Shown: piece by piece, positions 9,331 to 17,229 of the stretch
How the letters are laid out: each line of letters begins with the position of its first letter
Numbering within the stretch: position 1 is the stretch's first letter
DNA from: Rhodoferax fermentans
Lineage (GTDB): Bacteria > Pseudomonadota > Gammaproteobacteria > Burkholderiales > Burkholderiaceae_C
Direction: 5' to 3'
DNA: 64,000 nucleotides
Assembly: GCF_002017865.1 (NCBI RefSeq)
Contig: NZ_MTJN01000002.1
Location: forward strand, 4,383,703-4,447,702
Made by a program: the position numbers and the translations under genes
The notes under the pieces: generated by a model
The model's input: the letters and a program-made list of their open reading frames with translations, nothing else
The model's database searches: none
What the model was told of the DNA's origin: nothing

Positions 9331-10317
9331 ATGAACATCAAGCTGCACAAAAAGGCACGAACCACACCTGCCATTCGTGAGGAGATTGCCACCAGCACGG
9401 AGCCCGCCAGTATCTTGGCCCTGCGCTATGGGGTGAGCCTGTGCACCATCTACAAGTGGCAAAGGCGTGAAGTCTTCACCGACAAAAGTCACACAGCAGA
9501 GCGACTGCAGACAACCCTCACGCGAGAGCAGGAATTCATTGCCGTGGAGCTGCGCAAGACCTTGTTGCTGCCCTTGGATGATCTGTTGGCGGTCATGCGC
9601 GAATTTGTCTGCAAGGATGTCTCTCGCTCTGGCCTGGATCGGTGCTTGCGCCGCCATGGTGTGGGCAGCCTCAAAGCCATGCTGCCCGCCACCCCCAAAG
9701 AGCCTCACAAAGGCTTCAAGGCCTATGAGCCGGGCTACTTGCACATGGATGTGAAGTACCTGCCGCAGATGATTTATGAGAGCAAACGCAGCTACCTGTT
9801 TGTGGCCATCGACCGAGCCACACGCTGGGTGTTTGTGCAGATCAAAGCAGACAAGAGCGCGCGCAGTGCCAGCAGCTTTTTGAAGGCACTGCACAAGGCG
9901 TGCCCGATCAAGATCCAAAAGCTGCTAACTGACAACGGCAAGGAGTTCACGGACCGCTTGTTTGCCAGGCGTGAGCGTGAACCCAGCGGGGAGCACGAGT
10001 TTGACCAACTGTGCCAGGCACTGGGCATTGAACACCGATTGACCAAGCCTAGAACGCCCAAGACCAATGGCATGGTGGAGCGTTTCAATGGTCGCATTGC
10101 CGATGTCCTCAAGACCCACCGCTTCAACAGCGCCCAGGACATGGCGCAGACGCTGATTCGCTATGTGGCCTTGTACAACCATCAATTACCCCAGTCAGCC
10201 CTCAAAAGCAAAACCCCCATGCAGGCCATGAAAGACTGGTACGCTTGCCAGCCTCAGCTATTCCACCGACGTCCATATTGCGTATTCCAGGCGATGGCGG
10301 ACAGCATTCCATTTTGA
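9331..10317 (+). CDS. IS481-family transposase, 3' end probably altered
   Basis: 328 aa. The N-terminal helix-turn-helix (residues 12-50, ILALRYGVSLCTIYKWQRR) is followed by an rve/DDE integrase core: Asp in LHMDVKYLP, Asp in LLTDNGKEF and Glu in GMVERFNGRI. It catalyses cut-and-paste or copy-out transposition of its element. The family normally ends soon after a QAMKxWxxxxPxLF..RPY segment. Here that segment is followed by VFQAMADSIPF, encoded in the repeat block of another element, so the last residues are probably foreign. The catalytic triad looks intact, but the right terminal repeat appears lost, so the copy is probably immobile. Confidence 0.82.
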   Translation: MNIKLHKKARTTPAIREEIATSTEPASILALRYGVSLCTIYKWQRREVFTDKSHTAERLQTTLTREQEFIAVELRKTLLLPLDDLLAVMREFVCKDVSRSGLDRCLRRHGVGSLKAMLPATPKEPHKGFKAYEPGYLHMDVKYLPQMIYESKRSYLFVAIDRATRWVFVQIKADKSARSASSFLKALHKACPIKIQKLLTDNGKEFTDRLFARREREPSGEHEFDQLCQALGIEHRLTKPRTPKTNGMVERFNGRIADVLKTHRFNSAQDMAQTLIRYVALYNHQLPQSALKSKTPMQAMKDWYACQPQLFHRRPYCVFQAMADSIPF

Positions 10318-10345
10318 AGGCGGACACCCCAGCAGTGTCCTGAGC
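10277..10345. repeat. Short repeated blocks resembling an IS21-type multiple-repeat end
   Basis: Read on the minus strand there are spaced copies of TGTCCGCC followed by TTCAAAATGGAATG or ATCGCCTGGAATACG. IS21-family ends in betaproteobacteria commonly carry several such TGTCCGC...GGAAT units. No istA or istB is nearby, so this would be an orphan end. The family assignment is from memory of the pattern and is tentative. Confidence 0.4.
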
Positions 10346-10346
10346 G

Positions 10347-10559
10347 CTAGTGCTCAGCGGTGGTGACGCCTTCGCGCACTCCAGTGTCAATTTCCTGTTT
10401 GCGAACCCATTCATGCAGGGTTTGGGGCACGCAGCCGATCTTGGGGGCGATGGACTCGATGGTCGCCCACAAGGAGGCATATTCGCCACGGTGCTCTTGC
10501 ACCATGCGTACCGCGCGTTCGCGCACTTCCGGGGAAAAACGGTTTGATTTCTTGCTCAT
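10347..10559 (-). pseudogene. IS3-family transposase OrfA fragment
   Basis: 70 codons encoding [20 protein letters not shown], followed by a [24 protein letters not shown] helix-turn-helix segment, the start of IS3-group OrfA. Intact OrfA proteins continue with a leucine-zipper segment after GVTT; here the frame ends at AEH, where the IS21-like repeats begin. No OrfB catalytic domain is present. It is a dead remnant. Confidence 0.75.
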
Positions 10560-10605
10560 CGCTCCATCTTCTCAAAGTGGGGAGCATCCTCAAAACCCGG
10601 GGCGA

Positions 10606-10761
10606 TTCAAGGCAGGTATTCGTGCCAAGGTGGAGCACCCGTTTCGGGTGATCAAGCGCCAGTTTGGCTACGTCAAAACACGCTACCGAGGTTTAAAGAA
10701 GAACGCGGCGCAGATTGCTACGCTGTTTGCGTTGTCCAATTTGTGGATGGCACTAGCATGA
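10606..10761 (+). pseudogene. IS5-family transposase C-terminal fragment
   Basis: The frame encodes [20 protein letters not shown], then [20 protein letters not shown] and [10 protein letters not shown] before a stop. This matches the conserved C-terminus of IS5/IS1182-type transposases, including the final catalytic-region Glu in KVEHPF. The N-terminal three quarters are absent. Upstream bases belong to the IS3 remnant, which probably inserted into or recombined with this element. Confidence 0.75.
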
Positions 10762-10957
10762 GCGCGCCCAAAATGGGCCAAAGGGGCCACAACGGGGCAC
10801 TAAAACCGTGAAAGTGACGATGGCGAATGCGGTAACACATCTGGGTTTGAGTTATTCAGACCATCCCTAAATACCCTCCAGCCCAAGCAACTTGAGTGAC
10901 AGAAGGATCTGACAATCAGGCTAAAAAAGGAGGCTACTGGTTGCAGGGCATTTCAAT

Positions 10958-11656
10958 TTAACTCAGATGTGACCATCCGTTTTCTCTTGATGCAGAAGTA
11001 TAGTAATTTCTCTCAGCAAGCGGCATTGGATCATTAATTAACCATGGAGTGTGCTGCACTTCATAGCCCTGTCCGCCTACTCGAATAGCTTTAAAAAATG
11101 CAACTGGAGAATAATATTGCTTATTAAAAAGATGCAGTGTCGTATCCACTGGCGCATTATATACATCCTCTTCAGCCTTAGCCCTCCAAAATTGAGACTC
11201 CCATTCATATGCAGAGTATAATTTCCCATCCACATTCAGAACAGAGTTATTCAAGTTATGCAAAGATAATGCAGACCCAACCTTTGCCACTCGATATTTA
11301 TGCGAAAGTTGCAAAAAACGAAAAACAAAATCATCAGCCAGTCTATCAAAGATAATATCTGGATCGCTATAAATAAAACACTCTGCAGCAAACATATGGT
11401 AAACAGAATTTTCAATAAACCAACGAGGTCCATTATTCTTATCACTATAGATGGGAAAAACCTGCGGACAGTTCTGATTTATAGTTGACAAAAAACTACA
11501 AAGCGGCGGAAATGTTGAACACTGATCGACCACATATATGTTTGTGAATTTATTCTCAATAAATTTTTGAATTAGATTCTTTAAATACGTAAGTTGGTTA
11601 TAAGAATTAATTACAACCGGAATTGTTCGCCTCAGAACCATTTCTTGAACATTCAT
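10958..11656 (-). CDS. GT-A type glycosyltransferase, AT-rich
   Basis: 232 aa. The start of a nucleotide-sugar binding fold is visible: TIPVVINSYNQLTYLKNLI, then a beta strand IYVVDQCS. A DPD motif in FIYSDPDIIF fits the metal-binding DxD of GT-A enzymes. It would transfer a sugar during glycan or glycoprotein synthesis. Base composition is far more AT-rich than the flagellar genes, suggesting acquisition by transfer. It lies downstream of the FkbM-like gene on the same strand, between IS remnants and flhDC. A role in flagellin or surface-polysaccharide modification is inferred from position; substrate unknown. At 232 aa it is short but ends naturally. Confidence 0.65.
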   Translation of the reverse strand: MNVQEMVLRRTIPVVINSYNQLTYLKNLIQKFIENKFTNIYVVDQCSTFPPLCSFLSTINQNCPQVFPIYSDKNNGPRWFIENSVYHMFAAECFIYSDPDIIFDRLADDFVFRFLQLSHKYRVAKVGSALSLHNLNNSVLNVDGKLYSAYEWESQFWRAKAEEDVYNAPVDTTLHLFNKQYYSPVAFFKAIRVGGQGYEVQHTPWLINDPMPLAERNYYTSASRENGWSHLS

Positions 11657-11812
11657 ATTTTTCTCGATATAAACTTCATCGCCTGAAGATAATGTGTTGA
11701 TTTTATTACAGCCCGCTCATCTTTCGATTTATTTTCATTCACGACACCTTAGACGTCACTATTTTCATGCGACTTAGATGAAAAATCAAATATGCTCCAA
11801 CTCGAAACAGAA

Positions 11813-12595
11813 TTAACTACATTTGATTGTTGAAAAAAATTTAAACAACTCTTCCTGAACAATAGAACTTCGAAAAATATCTCTTTTTAAGAAAATTAAG
11901 TTGTACTGCCCCTCATACTCAAAGTCTCGTGCAACTGGCACAAATCCATTATTCATCATAAATTCAATAACATCCACATCCAATCTCTGATTTTTCCAGT
12001 AAGATTGACTCTCAACTTCAACAAAAACCATTGACGTTCTACCCAATATCTTAACAGCACCACTTAACACCTCATGCGCATACCCCTCAACATCTATCCA
12101 TATTGCAAGACTCTCATCTGGCATGACTGCATCAAAAAATAGATTGTCAATTGTATTAACCGGAACCTCTATTTCTTCATAGTCAACATTATCTCGAACT
12201 CTCTTCAGTATCGAGTTATTTCCTCTTACCGCATGCACACTTTGCCCATTAACCGATTTTTGCAAATTAAATTTAATTTTTCCCGCACTGTCACCAATAG
12301 CCAAATGAATACAGTCAACACCATCTTCTTCAACAGCGCCTTTGAATAAGTTGAAATTGTATGGATTAGCTTCAAATGCACAAAAGCTACAATCAGGTAA
12401 TTTTATTTTTGCTTCTCTTGAAAATTTTGCATCAAAGGCACCTATTTCAAAAAAATATTTCGGCCTCGTCTTCACAACTAGATTTTGAAAAAAATCAAAT
12501 AGAATTTCTGCTGTTTTTTCTCGTCTTTTGTAACCATCTGAAATAACCGAGTTCATTAGCAGAACCAGCTTTACAAAGTCAATATCTGTTTGCAT
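11813..12595 (-). CDS. FkbM-family SAM-dependent methyltransferase, AT-rich
   Basis: 260 aa. Motif I is YFFEIGAFDAKFSREA (about residues 47-62), followed by CAFEANPYNF (post-I acidic motif). The FkbM signature follows as EVPVNTIDNLF and IWIDVEGYAHEVLSGA. FkbM-type enzymes O-methylate sugars or other hydroxyls, often in glycan clusters. Upstream of and on the same strand as the GT-A gene, with a 156-bp gap; both share AT-rich composition. It plausibly methylates a sugar on the flagellar or surface glycan (inference). The ATG start follows a short AT-rich leader. Confidence 0.75.
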   Translation of the reverse strand: MQTDIDFVKLVLLMNSVISDGYKRREKTAEILFDFFQNLVVKTRPKYFFEIGAFDAKFSREAKIKLPDCSFCAFEANPYNFNLFKGAVEEDGVDCIHLAIGDSAGKIKFNLQKSVNGQSVHAVRGNNSILKRVRDNVDYEEIEVPVNTIDNLFFDAVMPDESLAIWIDVEGYAHEVLSGAVKILGRTSMVFVEVESQSYWKNQRLDVDVIEFMMNNGFVPVARDFEYEGQYNLIFLKRDIFRSSIVQEELFKFFSTIKCS

Positions 12596-13137
12596 TTAAT
12601 CTTCCTATTTTAATATTTCGCCACTTTTACTATAAAGATGGCACCGATGCTTGGTTATAGCAATTACAAAAAGTGACAAGGAAACCGAAGCTCGCCCCCC
12701 CCCAGATGCCGCTTCAGCATGGACCGAGGCATTGACTTGCCTCCAATCTCAATTATGGATTTAGAGCAAAGATGGACACCTCCGCCGATACAGGCAGTCA
12801 AATCTTTTGCCCACCATTAGAACGTCATACGAGGATCTTGAAATTTAAATTCACAGCAAAAGGATACGGACTGACGGAAACATGAAATGCGGAAAAAGCA
12901 GAATTTTCTCGCTTCTTTTCAGCCTCTGCACGATTGCCAACACATTAACAAGCCGACACCCACCAGCCTTGTCAGGCAATCTCCTACAAGACCCATGGAC
13001 TTCCCCGACACCTGCAACATCCAAACACTGATTCAAGTTTTTGGACCAGGCTTCCAGAATCGGTTCCAAGGTGATGAACACGGCAATTAGGCCGCAAACA
13101 CTATCCAATTGATTGACCTATTTTTCTGGAGCCGACC
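12596..13137. promoter_or_regulatory. Intergenic region upstream of flhDC
   Basis: 542 bp without a convincing gene. Two overlapping frames of 67-85 codons exist on opposite strands but show no recognisable protein. It should carry the flhDC promoter and its control sites, because flhD begins at 13138 after CTGGAG. A run of nine C residues lies at 12695-12703. I see no confident -35/-10 pair. Confidence 0.4.
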
Positions 13138-13464
13138 ATGAACGACGACCAACTCTCCCGGGAAATCCGTGATGCCAACCTCACCTATCTGATGTTGGCG
13201 CAAAACGTGATTCGCCGCGACAAGGCTGAGGCATTGTTCCGCTTGGGCATCTCGGAAGAATCGGCCGACATGATTGCGATGTTGTCACCGGCGCAGATCC
13301 TGAAGATTGCGTCGAGCCCGATGTTGCTGTGCCGCTTCCGGGTGGATGACGACATGGTCTGGAACCTGTTGACCAACCACACCGCCGCCAAAGTTGACAA
13401 CGATGCCACCACCAAACTCCATGCCAGCATTTTGATGGCAGGCCGCTTTGGCGAAGCCCTGTAA
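13138..13464 (+). CDS. flhD: Flagellar master regulator subunit FlhD
   Basis: 108 aa, the usual size. The start MNDDQLSREIRDANLTYLML and the segment AQNVIRRDKAEALFRLGIS are FlhD hallmarks. FlhD pairs with FlhC in a FlhD4C2 complex that activates class II flagellar promoters with sigma-70 RNA polymerase. GGAG lies 8 bp before the ATG. flhC follows after 11 bp. Its presence identifies the peritrichous-type FlhDC hierarchy rather than FleQ control. Confidence 0.95.
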   Translation: MNDDQLSREIRDANLTYLMLAQNVIRRDKAEALFRLGISEESADMIAMLSPAQILKIASSPMLLCRFRVDDDMVWNLLTNHTAAKVDNDATTKLHASILMAGRFGEAL

Positions 13465-13475
13465 GGAGTTGCACC

Positions 13476-14021
13476 ATGGCCACGACATCGACCAAAAGTG
13501 TTCTGAACGACTCCAAGCAAGTGGAACGCGCTGTGGCGCTGATCCAGCTGGGCGCGCGCCTGCAGGTGTTGGAGAGTGAAACCAACCTGTCCTACGAGCG
13601 GCTTCTGCGCCTGTACAAAGAGGTGGCAGGCAAGTCACCCTCCAAAGGCCAGCTGCCGTTTTCTACCGACTGGTTCCTGACCTGGCAGCCCAACATCCAC
13701 GCCTCGCTGTTTTTGAACACTTATGAATACCTTAACAAGGTCAGCGCCCTGGAAGACATTGAGGCGATCATGAAGGCCTACCGCCTGTACAGCGAGCAAA
13801 TCGCCACCTGCGGCGTGGAGCCGCTCTTGAGCATCACCCGCGCTTGGCGTTTGGTGAAGTTTGTCGACAACCACATGTTGGCCATGACCAAGTGCAGCAA
13901 GTGCGGCGGGCATTTTGTCAGTGAGCCCTATGAGAATTCACGGCACTTTGAATGCGGCCTGTGCACCCCGCCAGCGCGCGCTGGCAAGGGGTCTGCGGGT
14001 GGTGGTATCTTGCTGCACTGA
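13476..14021 (+). CDS. flhC: Flagellar master regulator subunit FlhC
   Basis: 181 aa. The DNA-binding partner of FlhD. The C-terminal zinc site is visible as CSKCGG and CGLC (about residues 141-162), the four-cysteine motif of FlhC. The start follows AAGGAG. It forms a bicistron with flhD, ended by a strong terminator. The tail after the zinc site (PPARAGKGSAGGGILLH) is poorly conserved in the family, so its exact end is not informative. Confidence 0.95.
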   Translation: MATTSTKSVLNDSKQVERAVALIQLGARLQVLESETNLSYERLLRLYKEVAGKSPSKGQLPFSTDWFLTWQPNIHASLFLNTYEYLNKVSALEDIEAIMKAYRLYSEQIATCGVEPLLSITRAWRLVKFVDNHMLAMTKCSKCGGHFVSEPYENSRHFECGLCTPPARAGKGSAGGGILLH

Positions 14022-14043
14022 TTTTGCTTCTATTTATATAGCA

Positions 14044-14082
14044 AATAGCCCATACCCGATAAGGGGTATGGGCTATTTTTTT
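14044..14082 (+). terminator. Rho-independent terminator after flhDC
   Basis: A 14-bp perfect stem AATAGCCCATACCC / GGGTATGGGCTATT with a 6-nt loop is followed by TTTTT. It lies 22 bp after the flhC stop and separates flhDC from motAB. The outer part (ATAGCAAATAGCCC) resembles short dispersed repeats seen elsewhere in this window (29680s, 43800s, 48240s). Confidence 0.9.
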
Positions 14083-14188
14083 ATATATCTCAAGTCACCC
14101 GAAAGCGGGACGATATGATAGAGATGCAGGACGCGCCATGCGTGCGACCCCACTTCCCTAACAATCGCACTTCTTAAGTAACCCGCCT

Positions 14189-15046
14189 ATGTTCGTTATT
14201 GTTGGTTGGCTGATCGTGATGGTGTGCGTCTTTGGCGTGTACATCTTTCACGGCGGCAACATCATGGTGGTCCTGAAGGCTCTGCCATTTGAGTTGATCA
14301 CCATTGGTGGCGCCACCTTGGGCGCGTTTGTGGCCAACAACCAGATGAAGGTCATCAAGTCCAGCATCAAAGGTCTGGGCACTTGCTTCAAAGGCAGCAA
14401 ATACACCAAAGCCCGCTACATGGATTTGCTGGCCTTGCTCTACGACATCTTGCAGAAGGCCCGCAAGGAAGGCCTGATGGCCATTGAAAAAGATGTCGAA
14501 GATCCGCACTCTTCCGAAATTTTCAAAAAACATGGCGATGTCGGCCACGACCACCACGTGGTGGAATTCATCACTGACTACTTGCGCATGATGGTCTCGG
14601 GCAACCTGAACGCCCACGAAATCGAGTCGCTGATGGACAGCGAAATCGACACCCACCACGCCGAAGAGCATGCTGCAGTAGCCGCACTGCAACGTGTGGC
14701 AGGCGGCTTGCCAGCGTTTGGTATCGTGGCCGCTGTGCTGGGGGTGGTGAACACCATGGGCTCGGTGGGGCAGCCACCGGCCGTGCTGGGTGGCATGATT
14801 GCATCGGCCTTGGTGGGCACGTTCCTGGGTATCTTGCTGGCTTACGCGTTTGCTGAGCCACTGGCCGGCCTGCTGGAGCAAAAGGTGGAGGAAGCAGGCA
14901 AAGAATTCCAGTGCATCAAGACGACCCTTCTGGCCAGCATGCAAGGGTATAACCCGGCAACGGCAATCGAATTTGGCCGCAAGGTGCTGTACTCGACCGA
15001 ACGCCCGACTTTTGGTGAACTGGAAGCGTTCGTCAAAAAGAAATAG
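14189..15046 (+). CDS. motA: Flagellar motor stator protein MotA
   Basis: 285 aa, family length. Four membrane segments: about 1-20, 33-51, 170-192 and 200-225. The cytoplasmic loop holds the torque-generating charged residues that contact FliG. Conserved pore segments include GLPAFGIVAAVLGVVNTMGS and GGMIASALVGTFLGILLAYA. MotA5B2 conducts protons through the inner membrane to drive rotation. It is followed by motB after 18 bp. The ribosome site before ATG is weak (taacccgcct). Confidence 0.95.
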   Translation: MFVIVGWLIVMVCVFGVYIFHGGNIMVVLKALPFELITIGGATLGAFVANNQMKVIKSSIKGLGTCFKGSKYTKARYMDLLALLYDILQKARKEGLMAIEKDVEDPHSSEIFKKHGDVGHDHHVVEFITDYLRMMVSGNLNAHEIESLMDSEIDTHHAEEHAAVAALQRVAGGLPAFGIVAAVLGVVNTMGSVGQPPAVLGGMIASALVGTFLGILLAYAFAEPLAGLLEQKVEEAGKEFQCIKTTLLASMQGYNPATAIEFGRKVLYSTERPTFGELEAFVKKK

Positions 15047-15064
15047 TTCAAGTAACGGACCAGC

Positions 15065-16015
15065 ATGGCAACCGACGCCAAAAAACTACAGCCGATCATC
15101 ATCAAGCGGGTGAAAAAGGCCGGCCATGTTGCCCATGGCGGCGCTTGGAAGATCGCCTACGCCGACTTTGTGACCGCCATGATGGCGTTTTTTCTGCTGA
15201 TGTGGCTGCTGGGCAGCACATCAGAAGGGGACAAGAAAGGCCTGTCAGACTACTTTTCCTCCCCCTTGAAAGTCGCCATGGAAGGCGGCCCGGGTGCCGG
15301 CGCCAGCCAGAGTGTGATCAACGGTGGCGGAAACGACCTGACACAAACCGCCGGTCAGTCCAAACGAGGCGACGGTGCCAGCCCTGCAGCACGCAAACTC
15401 TCAGGGGAACAGGACCGGGTATCGCGCGCCCGAAAAGATGCACAACAAATGGCCCAGTTGAGCGCCAAGATCAGCGCCCTGATATCCAGCAATCCCAAAC
15501 TGACGGAGTTCAGTGAACAGATCAAGCTGACCATCACACCCGATGGTCTGCAGATCCAGATCGTGGACGATCAGAAACGCCCCATGTTTGACAGCGGCAG
15601 CGCCAGCGTCAAACCTTATATGCGCGACATCCTGCAACAAATTGGGCTGGCGCTGGTGGACGTGGACAACAAACTCAGCATCGACGGGCACACGGACCAG
15701 ACACCGTATGCCAGCGGTGTACGTGGCTACAGCAACTGGGAACTCTCTGCGGACCGAGCCAATGCATCCAGACGTGAACTGATGTCTGCCGGTGTGCCCG
15801 ACGACAAGGTGGCACGCGTCATGGGCTTGGCTTCGAGCGTCTTGCTGGACGAACAAGATCCGCGCAGTCCATCCAATCGTAGAATCAGCATTACCATCTT
15901 GACTCGAGAAGCAGAAGAACGCCTGCTGGGAGCCAGGCGGGTGGATAACGCAGCGACAACTGAAAATGCAACAAAACCGGATCAAACAGGTGTTGCCCCC
16001 ACTGTCAATCCCTAA
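15065..16015 (+). CDS. motB: Flagellar motor stator protein MotB
   Basis: 316 aa. A short cytoplasmic N-terminus, then one membrane helix, AYADFVTAMMAFFLLMWLL, carrying the proton-carrying Asp. A linker and plug region follow, then a C-terminal OmpA-like peptidoglycan-binding domain (about 150-285; SIDGHTDQTPY and ADRANASRRELMSAGV). It anchors the stator to the cell wall. It is translated directly after motA. Confidence 0.95.
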   Translation: MATDAKKLQPIIIKRVKKAGHVAHGGAWKIAYADFVTAMMAFFLLMWLLGSTSEGDKKGLSDYFSSPLKVAMEGGPGAGASQSVINGGGNDLTQTAGQSKRGDGASPAARKLSGEQDRVSRARKDAQQMAQLSAKISALISSNPKLTEFSEQIKLTITPDGLQIQIVDDQKRPMFDSGSASVKPYMRDILQQIGLALVDVDNKLSIDGHTDQTPYASGVRGYSNWELSADRANASRRELMSAGVPDDKVARVMGLASSVLLDEQDPRSPSNRRISITILTREAEERLLGARRVDNAATTENATKPDQTGVAPTVNP

Positions 16016-16084
16016 GCTTACGTGACATCATGATCGGAAATCACTTTATGACAATTCCAGTTTGCGCCATTGAAAGGTCCCCCT

Positions 16085-16474
16085 ATGGCCAATGATCTCA
16101 AGTTCTTGGTGGTTGACGACTTCTCCACCATGCGGCGCATTGTGCGCAATCTGCTCAAGGAAATTGGCTACTCAGAGGCGGATGAAGCCGAAGATGGTGT
16201 GGTCGCGCTCAACAAATTGCGAAACTCAAGCTTTGATTTTGTGGTGAGCGACATCAACATGCCCAATATGAACGGGTTTCAGTTGCTCAACGAAATCAAA
16301 AAAGACGACAAGCTCAAGCACTTGCCAGTCTTGATGGTGACCGCCGAGGCCCGCAAGGAAGATATTGTGATGGCCGCGCAGCAAGGCGCTGCGGGCTACA
16401 TCGTCAAGCCGTTCACCAAAGCCACGCTGGAAGACAAAGTCAATCTGATCCTGTCGAAGCTGGGGATGAAATGA
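16085..16474 (+). CDS. cheY: Chemotaxis response regulator CheY
   Basis: 129 aa, single receiver domain. Phosphorylation pocket: DD in [12 protein letters not shown], phospho-Asp in [12 protein letters not shown], Thr in LMVTAEA and Lys in YIVKPFTKA. Phospho-CheY binds FliM to reverse the motor. I chose ATG at 16085 ([10 protein letters not shown]), the usual CheY start, over an in-frame TTG 15 bp upstream. cheZ overlaps its end by 4 bp. No cheA, cheW or receptor gene lies in the window. Confidence 0.95.
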   Translation: MANDLKFLVVDDFSTMRRIVRNLLKEIGYSEADEAEDGVVALNKLRNSSFDFVVSDINMPNMNGFQLLNEIKKDDKLKHLPVLMVTAEARKEDIVMAAQQGAAGYIVKPFTKATLEDKVNLILSKLGMK

Positions 16475-17133
16475 TCGGCGGCACTGCTTCCAGCTCTGCG
16501 GCCAACACGCCCGAATTGTCCCAAGACATTCACCATCGCATCGGTGTTCTCACGCGCCAGTTGCATGACTCGCTGAATGGTTTGGGGCTGACAGACAAGG
16601 TCAAAGACTGGGCAGAAGAGATTCCTGACGTCAAAAGCCGTCTGTCCTACATTGCCCGACTGACCGGTGAAGCTGCAGAAAAAGTGCTCAACAGTGTGGA
16701 TCAAGCCAAGACACACCACGACTACATTGCGGCAGAGACGCGCCGCATTGGCGCACTGATTGTCAAGGACCCGGTCGCAGCCGTGGCCAAAGGCCATGTG
16801 ATGAACTTCATCACCGATGTGGAAGAAGCCACCAAACACATTGACAAGAACCTGACCGACATCATGATGGCGCAAGACTTTCATGACCTAACCGGACAGG
16901 TGATCTCCAAGGTCGTCAATCTGGCGGCCAACATTGAACAGCAGCTGGTTCAGCTGCTGATCGTGACGGCTCCGACGCCGCCAGTGAACAAACCGACTGA
17001 AACAGCCGCAAGCACTTTTGTGGTGCATGAACACCCCGTTCTGCAGGGTCCCGTGGTCAACCCCGAAGGTAATCCCGACGTGGTCAAGGGCCAGTCCGAA
17101 GTGGACGATTTGCTCGCCAGCCTGGGCTTCTAA
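16471..17133 (+). CDS. cheZ: CheY-P phosphatase CheZ
   Basis: 220 aa. The long helical hairpin and active-site segment [18 protein letters not shown] (about 130-147) include the catalytic Gln of the DxxDLTGQ motif. The C-terminal [12 protein letters not shown] is the CheY-binding helix. It removes phosphate from CheY-P. It starts inside cheY (ATGA overlap), so translation is coupled. Confidence 0.93.
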   Translation: MIGGTASSSAANTPELSQDIHHRIGVLTRQLHDSLNGLGLTDKVKDWAEEIPDVKSRLSYIARLTGEAAEKVLNSVDQAKTHHDYIAAETRRIGALIVKDPVAAVAKGHVMNFITDVEEATKHIDKNLTDIMMAQDFHDLTGQVISKVVNLAANIEQQLVQLLIVTAPTPPVNKPTETAASTFVVHEHPVLQGPVVNPEGNPDVVKGQSEVDDLLASLGF

Positions 17134-17146
17134 CACGGGCAGAAAC

Positions 17147-17167
17147 AAGCAGGGAAACGCCCTGCTT
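17147..17167 (+). terminator. Stem-loop after cheZ
   Basis: AAGCAGGG / CCCTGCTT, an 8-bp perfect stem with a 5-nt loop, sits 14 bp past the cheZ stop. It lacks a T-tract, so it may be a weak terminator or an mRNA-stabilising end between cheYZ and flhB. Confidence 0.4.
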
Positions 17168-17229
17168 ATCGCGCTTTAGTTCCAGAAGCGCAAAAAGACA
17201 ATGGGAAGAACACGAGGTGTCTTCCCAAC

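Larger units (their letters stand above)
9221..10800. mobile_element. Insertion-sequence graveyard (IS481-like, IS21-like end, IS3 and IS5 fragments)
   Basis: The left border is a TGTCGCATCCCGGACGATTG end at 9221, just upstream of an IS481-type transposase. Its matching right end is missing. After about 10285 come repeated cggacag/ggaata blocks, then an IS3 OrfA piece on the minus strand, then the C-terminal end of an IS5-type transposase on the plus strand. This is best read as successive insertions and deletions. It separates the giant glycosyltransferase gene from the two AT-rich modification genes and flhDC. A gagttattcagacc stretch near 10849 could be the old IS5 right end. Confidence 0.7.

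Noticed and set aside
12851..13108. 85- and 67-aa frames upstream of flhD
   Set aside because: Opposing frames over the same bases, no homology recognised, poor ribosome sites.
14174..14944. 256-aa frame antisense to motA
   Set aside because: motA is certain and the antisense frame is His/Gln-rich mirror sequence.
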